From Rhizobium freirei PRF 81 (GTDB taxonomy: Bacteria > Pseudomonadota > Alphaproteobacteria > Rhizobiales > Rhizobiaceae): 64,000 nucleotides of DNA. The stretch spans positions 1 to 64,000 of the forward strand of contig NZ_AQHN01000094.1 of the NCBI RefSeq assembly GCF_000359745.1, written 5' to 3'. Position numbers and translations under genes: made by a program. The notes beneath the pieces were generated by a model, which searched no databases, was not told the DNA's origin, and saw nothing but the letters and a program-made list of their open reading frames with translations. Numbering within the stretch: the first letter of the stretch is position 1; each line of letters begins with the position of its first letter. Below, one piece after another: positions 1-7,435 of this stretch.

Positions 1-1
1 C

Positions 2-334
2 ACCCTGAACCAATGGGAGTACCTGACGCGCTATACAGAAGACGGCAGGATGCCGATCGACAACAACTTGCTTGAGCGCGACATCAGGATTTTTGCCACG
101 GGAAGAAAGAGTTGGCTGTTCAGCGACACCGTGGACGGAGCCAAGGCCAGTGCCGTCATCTACAGCCTCATGCTGACATGCCGCGCCTGCGGCATCGAAC
201 CCTTGGCTTATCTGCGTCACGTCCTTACCGAATTACCGCAGCGTGTCATCGAAGCCGACATCACCGACCTGCTGCCCTTCAACTTCGCTGAAACGCTGAA
301 ACCGCCGCTGCATGATCCAATGGCAGCCGTCTGA
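2..334 (+). CDS. tnpC: IS66 transposase TnpC, C-terminal part (cut by window edge)
   Basis: The reading frame is open from base 2, so the gene starts outside the window and only about 110 residues are seen. They match the end of IS66-family TnpC: the IDNNLLERDIR stretch, the ATGRKSWLFSDT stretch that carries the family's conserved tail of the DDE fold, and the terminal DLLPFNF motif. It would act as a DNA-cutting transposase if the missing part is intact. It lies directly upstream of another broken transposase, so this edge is a decayed insertion-sequence cluster. Whether the element is complete cannot be judged from here. Confidence 0.9.
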   Translation, partial: TLNQWEYLTRYTEDGRMPIDNNLLERDIRIFATGRKSWLFSDTVDGAKASAVIYSLMLTCRACGIEPLAYLRHVLTELPQRVIEADITDLLPFNFAETLKPPLHDPMAAV

Positions 335-394
335 CGGCGACCCCGGTCAAACGGGCCGCGTCAACGCGCATGGAAATGAGCGCTTACGACGAAG

Positions 395-846
395 TCGAAT
401 GCATCCGAAGGCAAGGCGCACAAGCCCTACGAGTTTGGCGTCAAGTCTCGGTGGCCTCGATACTGAACCGCTCTCCAAAGGCGGCCAGTTCGCCCTCCAT
501 GCCATGGCACTGCCAGGAACCCCTATTATGGGCGCACCCTCGAGACCATCATCCCCGACATGGAGGAGACGATCGGCAACGAGTTGTCCGCACCTGGCCG
601 ATGCCGGATATCGCGGCCACAATTCACCTGAGAGTCACAAGCTGCGGGTCTTCACAAGCCACAACAGCGCCGCGTGACGCCGGCCATCAAACGACAGATG
701 CGACGAGAGCCAGCCGTCGAGCCCGTCATCGGCCACATCAAGAACGAGCATCGGATGGATCGCAATTATCTCGCCGGACAAAAGGAGATGCCGTCGATGC
801 CGTTCTGGCTGCCGTTGGCTACAACTTCTTGCGCCTGCTCAGGTGA
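395..846 (+). pseudogene. IS5-type DDE transposase, frameshifted C-terminal remnant
   Basis: Transposase-like segments occur in successive, different reading frames: KGGQFALHAMALPG near 480-520, TLETIIPDMEETIGNEL near 540-585, LADAGYRGHNSPESHK near 595-640, EPVIGHIKNEHRMDRNY near 718-768 and VLAAVGYNFLRLLR ending at 846. Joined together they read as the end of an IS5-like DDE transposase, including the late E-containing region. At least three frame changes are needed, and the N-terminal half is missing, so this is a dead remnant. No inverted repeat was recognised. Confidence 0.75.
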
Positions 847-1027
847 TTCAGAGACCTTTTATGCCTGCTCACCGTCATGCTCCTGGCGTCTCTGCTCCAG
901 CGGCGCATGCTTCCTGAAGATCTCAACGTAAAAACTGGTTCTGCCGCACGGCGGGAGAGTTCATCATCGCCGTCCACGGTACTTCCACAGGGAATGATTT
1001 GGTAGTTTGCATTGGCGCCCTCAGATC

Positions 1028-2170
1028 TCATCCTTCGGGCAAATCGTCCAACCAGCAGGCGCCTTCGAGGTTCGGCCGGGAAAAGATCTTTCCGATCTTT
1101 TCTGAAGCCTTGTTTTGGTGATATCGCATATAGACGCGGCCATCAGTTCCAAAGTCGAGAATCTCGATCTTACCAGTGTAATGCGACATGATGTATTTAA
1201 ATGTCTTTTGAATGCCGCTCAGGCGTTGGTTGATGCCATGCGAAATCTCCAGGCCGCGGCGCAGTGGAACCTGAAAATGCGATGCACCTTTCACCGGCCT
1301 GCCTTGAAATAGGTAATATGGGCGGACACCCATATGGTGACACTTGGCGAAGGTCGCGGCCAAAATGTCGGGGTCATCGTTGACTTTCGCGAGAAGCACG
1401 CACTGGTTTAGGAACTGCGTACCACGCGCCCGCAATGACCGAATGCTTCGCTCCGCATCGGCCGAAATTTCGCCGATATGGTCAAAATGCGTAACGATCA
1501 CTGCGGATTTTCCAGCTACATGGATCCGTTCGAACAAGGCCACTAGAGCAGGATCCTCAAACCTTTGGGGCGCGTAGGCGAGCATTTTTGTGCCAAAACG
1601 AATGGAATTCAGATGTGGGAATGGCAGCAGATGATCAAGAATTTCATGGAGGCTGGCGGTGTTGAGCACGAACGGGTCACCTCCTGATATCAGGACGTTC
1701 GTCATCTCAGGATGACCTCCAATGTATCGCGCAATCTGCCCAAGGTCAGCTGCGATTTCATCTGAGTCCTTGCCGACAATGCGTTTGCGGAAGCAATAAC
1801 GGCAGTATGAAGCGCAGCGGTCCGTTGCAAGCAACAATCCTGTTTGCGCGTACTTGTGCTGAAACCCGGGCGCGACCGTGTTTTCGTGCTCTCCGCTGGT
1901 ATCCAGAGTGCCGGGACCGTCGAACTCTTCGAATGAGGGCTCGACGATGAATTTAAGCTGATCATAATGACCACTGTTGATGATCTGTTCACGATAGAAT
2001 TTTGTAACACGATAACGCGTGATGCTGTTTGCTTCCACCTCGGCGGGGGTGACTGCGCGTGCCCCCTCAATGAAATTTATGATCTTGGACGACAACAGCG
2101 GGTCCGAACTGATGAGCGGAGCCACTTTTAATTTTGTCGTCTTACCTTGGATAGTTCGAGTGGTCTTCAT
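1028..2170 (-). CDS. KamA-family radical SAM aminomutase, possibly acting on glutamate
   Basis: This 380-residue protein has the radical SAM cluster motif CASYCRYC (Cys119, 123 and 126), the SAM-binding SGGDP at 162-166, and a C-terminal TGK whose Lys334 fits the PLP lysine of lysine 2,3-aminomutase. The family moves an amino group from the alpha to the beta carbon using SAM and PLP. Two aspartates that hold the lysine side chain in the clostridial enzyme appear replaced, by Arg291 in the FQGRP stretch and by a residue near Ser329. That argues against lysine and could suit an acidic substrate such as glutamate. The next gene upstream on the same strand is a glutamate-5-kinase homologue, which fits, and an ATP-grasp ligase follows further upstream. 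The ribosome site is weak (AAGGGC). EpmB-like function is less likely because no EF-P gene is near. The alignment was made by eye. Confidence 0.75.
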   Translation of the reverse strand: MKTTRTIQGKTTKLKVAPLISSDPLLSSKIINFIEGARAVTPAEVEANSITRYRVTKFYREQIINSGHYDQLKFIVEPSFEEFDGPGTLDTSGEHENTVAPGFQHKYAQTGLLLATDRCASYCRYCFRKRIVGKDSDEIAADLGQIARYIGGHPEMTNVLISGGDPFVLNTASLHEILDHLLPFPHLNSIRFGTKMLAYAPQRFEDPALVALFERIHVAGKSAVIVTHFDHIGEISADAERSIRSLRARGTQFLNQCVLLAKVNDDPDILAATFAKCHHMGVRPYYLFQGRPVKGASHFQVPLRRGLEISHGINQRLSGIQKTFKYIMSHYTGKIEILDFGTDGRVYMRYHQNKASEKIGKIFSRPNLEGACWLDDLPEG

Positions 2171-2490
2171 CTAGAGCCCTTAATAAAAAAAGGCGAGAGG
2201 CAATTGTCGTACGGTTCTTCGTTATGCACCTGCAATCAATGTGCCGTCGACGATCTGATTGCTGTCAAAGTGACGCAAAGTCAGGTTACGCAGGCGTCCA
2301 CAGAATACAAGGGTCTTCAGTGTGTCAGGGCCAGAACAGAAATGGACCCAAGTTGACACGACCAATGTAAGGAATGATTGAGCCGTTGTTTTTCGAAGCA
2401 CCATCTGATGTGGTTGCCGCCGCTGTCATGCGCTTGTCTTGCGGCGTGCTGATTTTTTGGCGCGCGTGGCTGGGGCTTGGCTGGACACCG

Positions 2491-2562
2491 CTGCTGCGGC
2501 GCCCCGACGATGCCAATATCGAGGATCTGCTGCCCTTCAACTTCAAAAGCCAGCCAGCATAA
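2491..2562 (+). pseudogene. IS66 tnpC terminal remnant
   Basis: The last 23 codons of an open frame read RRPDDANIEDLLPFNF and then stop. This is the characteristic IS66 TnpC tail, also seen at 230-290. Nothing upstream in the frame resembles TnpC, so only a scar of an insertion is left. It sits in the 464-base gap between the aminomutase and kinase genes and may have lengthened that gap, splitting what was once a tighter operon. The rest of 2171-2634 shows no gene. Confidence 0.6.
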
Positions 2563-2634
2563 GCCGCCGCTCTTCAAAACGATTTACAACGTGCACTGAA
2601 AAGAGCGCTACCAATAATCAGCAATGCAGGACGA

Positions 2635-3480
2635 TTATTGAGCCTGCGGTAGGTTGTCGCCACAAGTGTGGCGGTCGCTCCTATCCCTTGCAAACGGGAT
2701 AAACCAGGTTGATGGGCCACCGTTCTCGATGGCCGACAGCGGGTAAGATTTGTTTCCCTTCGCGATGATCATGTAACACCCGGCATCCATGGCGATCCTT
2801 GCTGCCATCAACTTCGTCAGCATGCCACCCGAACTATGACGAGAGACGGAATGACCGGCCATGGCCTCTATTTGGGGGGTAATGCGTCGCACCTCTGTGA
2901 TCAAACGGGCCGACGGGTTGTCGTGTGGATCTTCCGTGAAGAGGCCATCTATGTTGGAAAGCAAAATAATTATGTCAGCCTGCACCAACTCTGCGAGCTG
3001 GGCCGCCAAACGATCATTGTCGCCAAAACGGGTGTCGGCAGTTGCGGTTGTGTCGTTCTCATTGATAACGGGAACGGCGCCAACTTTGAGGATTTGTCGA
3101 ACAGTTGACAGAACATTGAGTCGGCGATGCGGGTTGCGTAGATCTTCGCCCATCAATAGTATTTGTCCGAGTCCAAATCCAAACCGTTTTAAGCTCTGTT
3201 CGAAGGCAAGCATGAGTCGAACTTGACCGATGGCTGCAGCCGCTTGTCGCTCTTCACTTCTCAGAGGAACGTCAAACTCATTGAAGTGACGTGACCCAAC
3301 CGCGACAGCACCGGAGGTCACGATGATCACCTGCTGCCCACGTGAGAAAAATCGGACCACATCTTCTATCATCGTTTCAAGCCAAGAACCGCGAATGTCT
3401 CCGGTTTCTCCGTCGGCAATTAGTGCGGAGCCAATCTTCACGATTATTCGGTGAGCGGAAATTAATTGCGCCGTGGTCAT
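2635..3480 (-). CDS. Amino acid kinase, glutamate-5-kinase type without PUA domain
   Basis: The 281-residue protein is a single amino-acid-kinase domain. It shows IVKIGSALI near the N-terminus, VTSGAVAVG, the substrate loop INENDTTATADTRFGDND, LLSNIDGLFTEDP and SSGGMLTKLMAARIA. These are the glutamate 5-kinase (ProB) signatures, and the reaction would be ATP-dependent phosphorylation of a side-chain carboxylate. Usual ProB is about 370 residues with a C-terminal PUA domain, which is missing here, and no proA partner is present. ATG 3480 was chosen over a TTG at 3519 because GAGG lies upstream of it. It lies between an ATP-grasp ligase gene and an aminomutase gene on the same strand, so a specialised role, for example activating glutamate or beta-glutamate, is more likely than proline synthesis. 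That role is inference. Confidence 0.8.
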   Translation of the reverse strand: MTTAQLISAHRIIVKIGSALIADGETGDIRGSWLETMIEDVVRFFSRGQQVIIVTSGAVAVGSRHFNEFDVPLRSEERQAAAAIGQVRLMLAFEQSLKRFGFGLGQILLMGEDLRNPHRRLNVLSTVRQILKVGAVPVINENDTTATADTRFGDNDRLAAQLAELVQADIIILLSNIDGLFTEDPHDNPSARLITEVRRITPQIEAMAGHSVSRHSSGGMLTKLMAARIAMDAGCYMIIAKGNKSYPLSAIENGGPSTWFIPFARDRSDRHTCGDNLPQAQ

Positions 3481-3558
3481 CAAGTGTTGCCTCGCTAAAA
3501 GGAACGCACGTCTCTGCAATCTACACTGGGCAACTCAATATTCATTGCGAATTGCCCT

Positions 3559-4842
3559 TTACCTAGAGCCTTTGAGGCTGCTGGAGGAGTTTAACGGCAC
3601 GGCGTGTTCTTCTTCGCCAGAGGTAGAGAATGGCGTGATCGACCAATCGATTAGACCGACCGCATGCTGAAGTATGGCCTTGGTCTGTGCAAAGCTGGAT
3701 GAAGCGGCGATCACATGTCCTATGCGGTCCCGGTAGTCACCTTTCCTGACTATCTGCGTCTTAGGCTTAACATAAAATTTGACCTCTACAACGCCCGACA
3801 CGGCAGCCGCCCGACTGTCGCCGTCGATCCAACTGAGGGTGCCATCGCGATCAGGGAGTAGGAATCGCACGGCTGCAGTCTGGAGATACGTGGTGCGTAA
3901 GTCACATTCCACGCCGGTGGCAAGCTTAATGTGCTCGGTTACGAGATCGACACCATAAGCAAGATGAGCCCGCCGAGGATAGGTTCCGCCCGCAATACGC
4001 GGATTGACTTCTATTACAACTGGGCCACGCGTCGTCCACCGCAATTCAATGTTGGTTGGCCCCCACCCAAGTCCCAGAGCTCCCAAACAGCGCAGCGCCA
4101 CGTCGGAGATTCGCTCGTGCTCGTCGTTAGTCAGCAGGGCCGGAAAGATGCTCTCACGAAAGAGAAAATGTGGTGGATGATCGAAATCGGCGGCGCTAAT
4201 CCCAATGACCTCATTTCCCATCGTGTCGGCTTCATAGAACGGGCCCTGTGCGAATTCTTCGACCAGGATCTTCGGTGAAGACCGCCATGTATGCTTCCCA
4301 CCTAAAAGATGGGCCGTATGTTCGGCCAACTCGGCGACGTTTCGGCACAGTCGAACACCGATGCCGCCGATACCCCCGATCGCAGGCTTGACCACCACTG
4401 GCAGGCCGATTTCCGCGGCACAGCTTTCAACCTCCGCCGCGTTAGTGGCCAGGCGATAAGCAGGTATCGGAACGCCTCCATCAGCGAGCAGGCGACGTTG
4501 AATGAATTTGTCGCAACATTGTTCGACCGAAGCGGGGTTTGGTCCCGGTAAATCGAATTGCTGGCAGAGCTTTCCGGCGGTCGCGTAGACCTTCTCCTCG
4601 GCGCTTGTAATGCCAACAATTTCGTAGGTCTTACCCAGCCGAGAGCATTCGTTGATCAGCGCATGGAGATTGTCTGTATCGACTTGGATTGCTTCAACAC
4701 CTCCCGCTGCGAGATAGGGGTACTGAGCTGGATCGGTCGATAGGGTAATTGGATGAAGGCCAAAACTCTTGGCAGCTTGGACATATTGCTCACCAGTACC
4801 ATGTCCGTTGCCTTCAAGCAGGATGAGCGCTCTTCTTGCCAT
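3559..4842 (-). CDS. ATP-grasp carboxylate-amine ligase, copy 1
   Basis: This 427-residue protein starts with a nucleotide-fold ALILLEGNGHGTG segment, followed by an ATP-grasp domain: a glycine-rich KPAIGGIGGIGVRL loop near 170-190, KILVEEFAQGPFYEA near 220, and the metal-binding VVIEVNPRIAGG near 300. The family joins a carboxylate to an amine through an acyl phosphate, as in L-amino-acid ligases. GGAGGG lies upstream of ATG 4842. It appears to head a minus-strand group with the kinase (gap 78 bases) and aminomutase. A clear paralogue lies at 44281-45570 with a similar leader. Substrates cannot be told from sequence. A biotin carboxylase or carbamoyl-phosphate synthase role is unlikely because those partner domains are missing. 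Confidence 0.82.
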   Translation of the reverse strand: MARRALILLEGNGHGTGEQYVQAAKSFGLHPITLSTDPAQYPYLAAGGVEAIQVDTDNLHALINECSRLGKTYEIVGITSAEEKVYATAGKLCQQFDLPGPNPASVEQCCDKFIQRRLLADGGVPIPAYRLATNAAEVESCAAEIGLPVVVKPAIGGIGGIGVRLCRNVAELAEHTAHLLGGKHTWRSSPKILVEEFAQGPFYEADTMGNEVIGISAADFDHPPHFLFRESIFPALLTNDEHERISDVALRCLGALGLGWGPTNIELRWTTRGPVVIEVNPRIAGGTYPRRAHLAYGVDLVTEHIKLATGVECDLRTTYLQTAAVRFLLPDRDGTLSWIDGDSRAAAVSGVVEVKFYVKPKTQIVRKGDYRDRIGHVIAASSSFAQTKAILQHAVGLIDWSITPFSTSGEEEHAVPLNSSSSLKGSR

Positions 4843-4932
4843 TGACTGCTGACCCTCCGTTGCGGGATTTGCGGCGGTCCGAGCGTATCCGCATCAACCT
4901 TGCTAGCTACGCCCGGCCACAGATCTGCAGTG

Positions 4933-5006
4933 AACGTACCATCCTCAGCGAATTGCGGACGTAAAGATCTTGTAAATTTTTTGTTTGACGGATCTAGGTG
5001 TGCGAT
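4933..5006 (-). promoter_or_regulatory. Conserved leader element of ATP-grasp copy 1, partly nod-box-like
   Basis: The plus-strand string AAGATCTTGTAAATTTTTT at 4964-4982 recurs with one mismatch at 45694-45712, about 140 bases before the start codon in both ATP-grasp genes, together with a shared GAACGTAYCAT nearby. Read on the minus strand, the site shows AAACAA, ATTTAC and ATCTT in the order found in the distal half of a rhizobial nod box. ATC-N9-GAT (the LysR-type half-site spacing) lies just upstream. Spacing between the halves is about 5 bases short of the consensus, so a NodD role is only a suggestion. Confidence 0.4.
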
Positions 5007-5017
5007 GTTTTGATCGG

Positions 5018-5455
5018 CGCACGGTGGAATGGAGCATCACCCAGCCTACTGGCGATATCGGTAATCACGCGGTCCGAAGAATACTCGTGTACTACCGTCA
5101 CAATAACGACCGCTCAGACCTTTGCACCCTTGAGTGATCGTAATTGCTTCAGGGATCCTCTCGTTGCCTTGGCTGGCCGGGGTATTGCATCAGCGATCTA
5201 GCAAGAGCGCCGTAGAGCCGGGGGCCGACACAGCTTTTCAGTCGGAGAATGAAGCAATTGACTCATAAAGCATTAATTTGTATCAAATGATTTATGCAGG
5301 ATACTTAGCCTCGACGCGCCGCAATGAATTTGGCTGAGCGGCCTGGCAGCGGAAGGGGAGCCACGACCTGAAAACCAAACGCTCTCCCACTTCTGACGGC
5401 AGCGCCAGCAGTCTCTCCGAAACATACCGACAGTAAGCGGAAAGCAGAGAACTCA
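5018..5455. other. Intergenic region without a recognised gene
   Basis: This stretch separates the minus-strand ATP-grasp group from the plus-strand C45 gene. It holds no open frame with recognisable family features. A promoter for the downstream plus-strand gene must lie here, and an AT-rich patch at 5262-5292 is the most likely place, but I could not assign clear -35 and -10 boxes. Confidence 0.5.
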
Positions 5456-6502
5456 ATGACAAAAAACCTCATAACCAGTGTGCACGCCAAGGGCGACGCC
5501 TTCTCGATTGGTTGTGCGCTCGGGAAGGCCAATGCCACAAGCTTCCTCGAGTATCGGCTTGGCACGGAGCAATTTCGCGCTCTAGATGCTCGATGGCGCG
5601 GATCGGAATATTTGAAGAATTTGGAAGCTGCAGCCCGCGCGGCATATCCCCGCTACGTGCGCGAAATCGAGGGTATCGCAGAAGGTGCCGGCAAGGATTT
5701 CGAGACCATCTTCCTATTGAATTGCCAGACTGATCTGCAGATTCCAGACGCCGCCTCCGCGGCAAAAGCTGTTGCCGGAATGGGCTGCACGACTGTCCTA
5801 ATACCAGCTGAATGCAATGGGCCGGCGGTTATCGCCCACAATGAGGACGGCGAGCCCGAATCGCTGGGTGCCAATTTCTGGGTGGAGATTGAGCCCGATG
5901 TGGGGCCGGCGTGGAGCAGCTTTATGACCGCGGGCATGCTGCCGGGCGGTACCTTCCGCCTGAACGAGACCGGCCTGGTCCAGACGATCAACGCGATCAC
6001 CCCGAACGACCAAAAACCTGGCGTGCCCCGACAGGTTCTTTGCCGCGCCATTCTTGATGCTAAAAGTTTGGACGAAGCGGTCGGCATTTTGAAGCGCAAT
6101 GACCGCTCGTGTGGATTCCATCACACTCTTGGCGATGCGAAGACCCGCAAGGTACTCTCTGTCGAAGCGCCGGCCTCAGGCTGCGTCGTGGTAGAGGTTG
6201 CTGAACCGCGAGCGCATGCCAACCATCTGCTCTCCAGCGAGTTCAGTGGGGTGAAGCAGACCATCGGCGCTTCCTCCCGTGACCGACAAGCAGCGGCGGA
6301 TCGAATGATCGGCGAAGGCGCGTTGGCGGGTGGAGCAGAAGCGGTGCTGTTTGACGAGACCACTCTAATCTTCAAGGATTGGAAAGACTCCCGGACCCTC
6401 GCGACGAGTGTTTTCGAGCTTTTTCCAGACCGCATCGAGTGGCGGATACATGCGGCTCGTGACGAGCGAGCTGCACTAAGCGGAACAATGCGCGTCGTCT
6501 AA
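5456..6502 (+). CDS. C45-family autoproteolytic acyltransferase or hydrolase, copy 1
   Basis: The 348-residue protein matches the C45 family (isopenicillin N acyltransferase relatives). The candidate nucleophile is Cys111 in AGMGCTTVL, exposed in this family by self-cleavage, with AHNEDGEPE following at about 127. That N-terminal nucleophile fold breaks or transfers amide-linked acyl groups. A second copy at 26208-27263 is similar along its whole length, while a third at 61618-62688 is more distant. No signal peptide is visible, so it is probably cytoplasmic. It is followed by a GAF protein gene 165 bases downstream and lies near CocE and M24 hydrolase genes on the opposite strand. The natural substrate is unknown. 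Deacylation of an N-acyl amino acid or peptide is a reasonable guess. Confidence 0.8.
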   Translation: MTKNLITSVHAKGDAFSIGCALGKANATSFLEYRLGTEQFRALDARWRGSEYLKNLEAAARAAYPRYVREIEGIAEGAGKDFETIFLLNCQTDLQIPDAASAAKAVAGMGCTTVLIPAECNGPAVIAHNEDGEPESLGANFWVEIEPDVGPAWSSFMTAGMLPGGTFRLNETGLVQTINAITPNDQKPGVPRQVLCRAILDAKSLDEAVGILKRNDRSCGFHHTLGDAKTRKVLSVEAPASGCVVVEVAEPRAHANHLLSSEFSGVKQTIGASSRDRQAAADRMIGEGALAGGAEAVLFDETTLIFKDWKDSRTLATSVFELFPDRIEWRIHAARDERAALSGTMRVV

Positions 6503-6667
6503 TGCGGCCTCAAGTCGCCGAGCGGTGCGACGTCGTCGTCCGGGGACCGAACCCACGGGTGCGTCTGGGCAGCGATCAGCCACGTCAAAAAAACTGCAGC
6601 CGGTCTGTTCAAGGCCCGGCCAGGTGAAAAATCCCACAAACCCCATTGCGAAGTTGCAAGGAAAGAT

Positions 6668-7162
6668 ATGGGCTATCATCTCAGAGACGATCAGTATCAA
6701 CGGCTCGTCGTATTTCACGAGCGCGCCGGCCGCCTGTCGGATTCCGAAGCCTTAATGGCATTGGCAGACAACGCTTTCCAGGAGGAATTTGGCCACAAGC
6801 TCTTTACCCTCCTCAAGGTTGATAGAGCCGCAGGCGTTATGCGGCGGATCTACTCGACCGACCTCAATTACAGTCCCCTCGGAGGAACGAAGCCCCTCGC
6901 CGATGACGAGTGGAGTAGGCGTGTCGGCGCTGGTCGGCACTTTCTGGGCAAAGATTGCGAAGACATGAAGCGCTACTTTGCCGACCACGAAACATTGATC
7001 AAAATGGGCCTCGTGGGTGTATTGAATACCGCAGTCGTTTGGCGGAACGAGGTCATTGGTTGGATCAACCTCTTGGATGCTGCCGAACATTATACCCTCG
7101 AGATGTGCGATCTCGCAGGCCTATACGCGCAGGCTCTCGCGCCTTCTTTCCTTGCTAACTGA
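6668..7162 (+). CDS. Small single-domain GAF protein
   Basis: The 164-residue protein has the layout of a lone GAF domain: an N-terminal helix (ALMALADNAFQEEFGHKLF), the strand-rich centre TLLKVDRAAGVMRRIY, and the closing NEVIGWINLLDAAEHYT with LYAQALAPSF. No kinase, cyclase or DNA-binding domain is attached. GAF domains bind small molecules, so it may sense a ligand or carry an unrecognised activity. GGAAAG precedes ATG 6668. It lies downstream of the C45 gene on the same strand and probably shares its transcript. The partner through which it would signal is not evident in the window. Confidence 0.7.
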   Translation: MGYHLRDDQYQRLVVFHERAGRLSDSEALMALADNAFQEEFGHKLFTLLKVDRAAGVMRRIYSTDLNYSPLGGTKPLADDEWSRRVGAGRHFLGKDCEDMKRYFADHETLIKMGLVGVLNTAVVWRNEVIGWINLLDAAEHYTLEMCDLAGLYAQALAPSFLAN

Positions 7163-7435
7163 AATGCACGGCTCGAAACGCGTCGATGTATGCCAGACGC
7201 TCAGCATGATCTACATTGACGGCCGGTCGGTTTGGGTCCGCATTCTGTATCGGCGCGGACTTTTGTAGGTAGTTCGCCCGACGGCGCTCCACCCGCACGA
7301 GAGTGAATTCTAAAGCTCTCCGCGGCGCTTCGAGCGAAGATGAGACTATCCCAAGTCGGGTCGGAAACTATCACTTTGCTGGAGGCGACGCCGAATTAAC
7401 GACGCCGCTCTCTTTATGGGAGATGAAGACTGCCC

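Noticed and set aside
1028..2170. Lysine fermentation via lysine 2,3-aminomutase
   Set aside because: None of the 5,6-aminomutase, diaminohexanoate dehydrogenase or cleavage enzymes is present, and the lysine-binding Asp residues seem lost.
4998..5201. 67-codon frame in the ATP-grasp/C45 gap
   Set aside because: No ribosome site, family features or codon pattern to support it.
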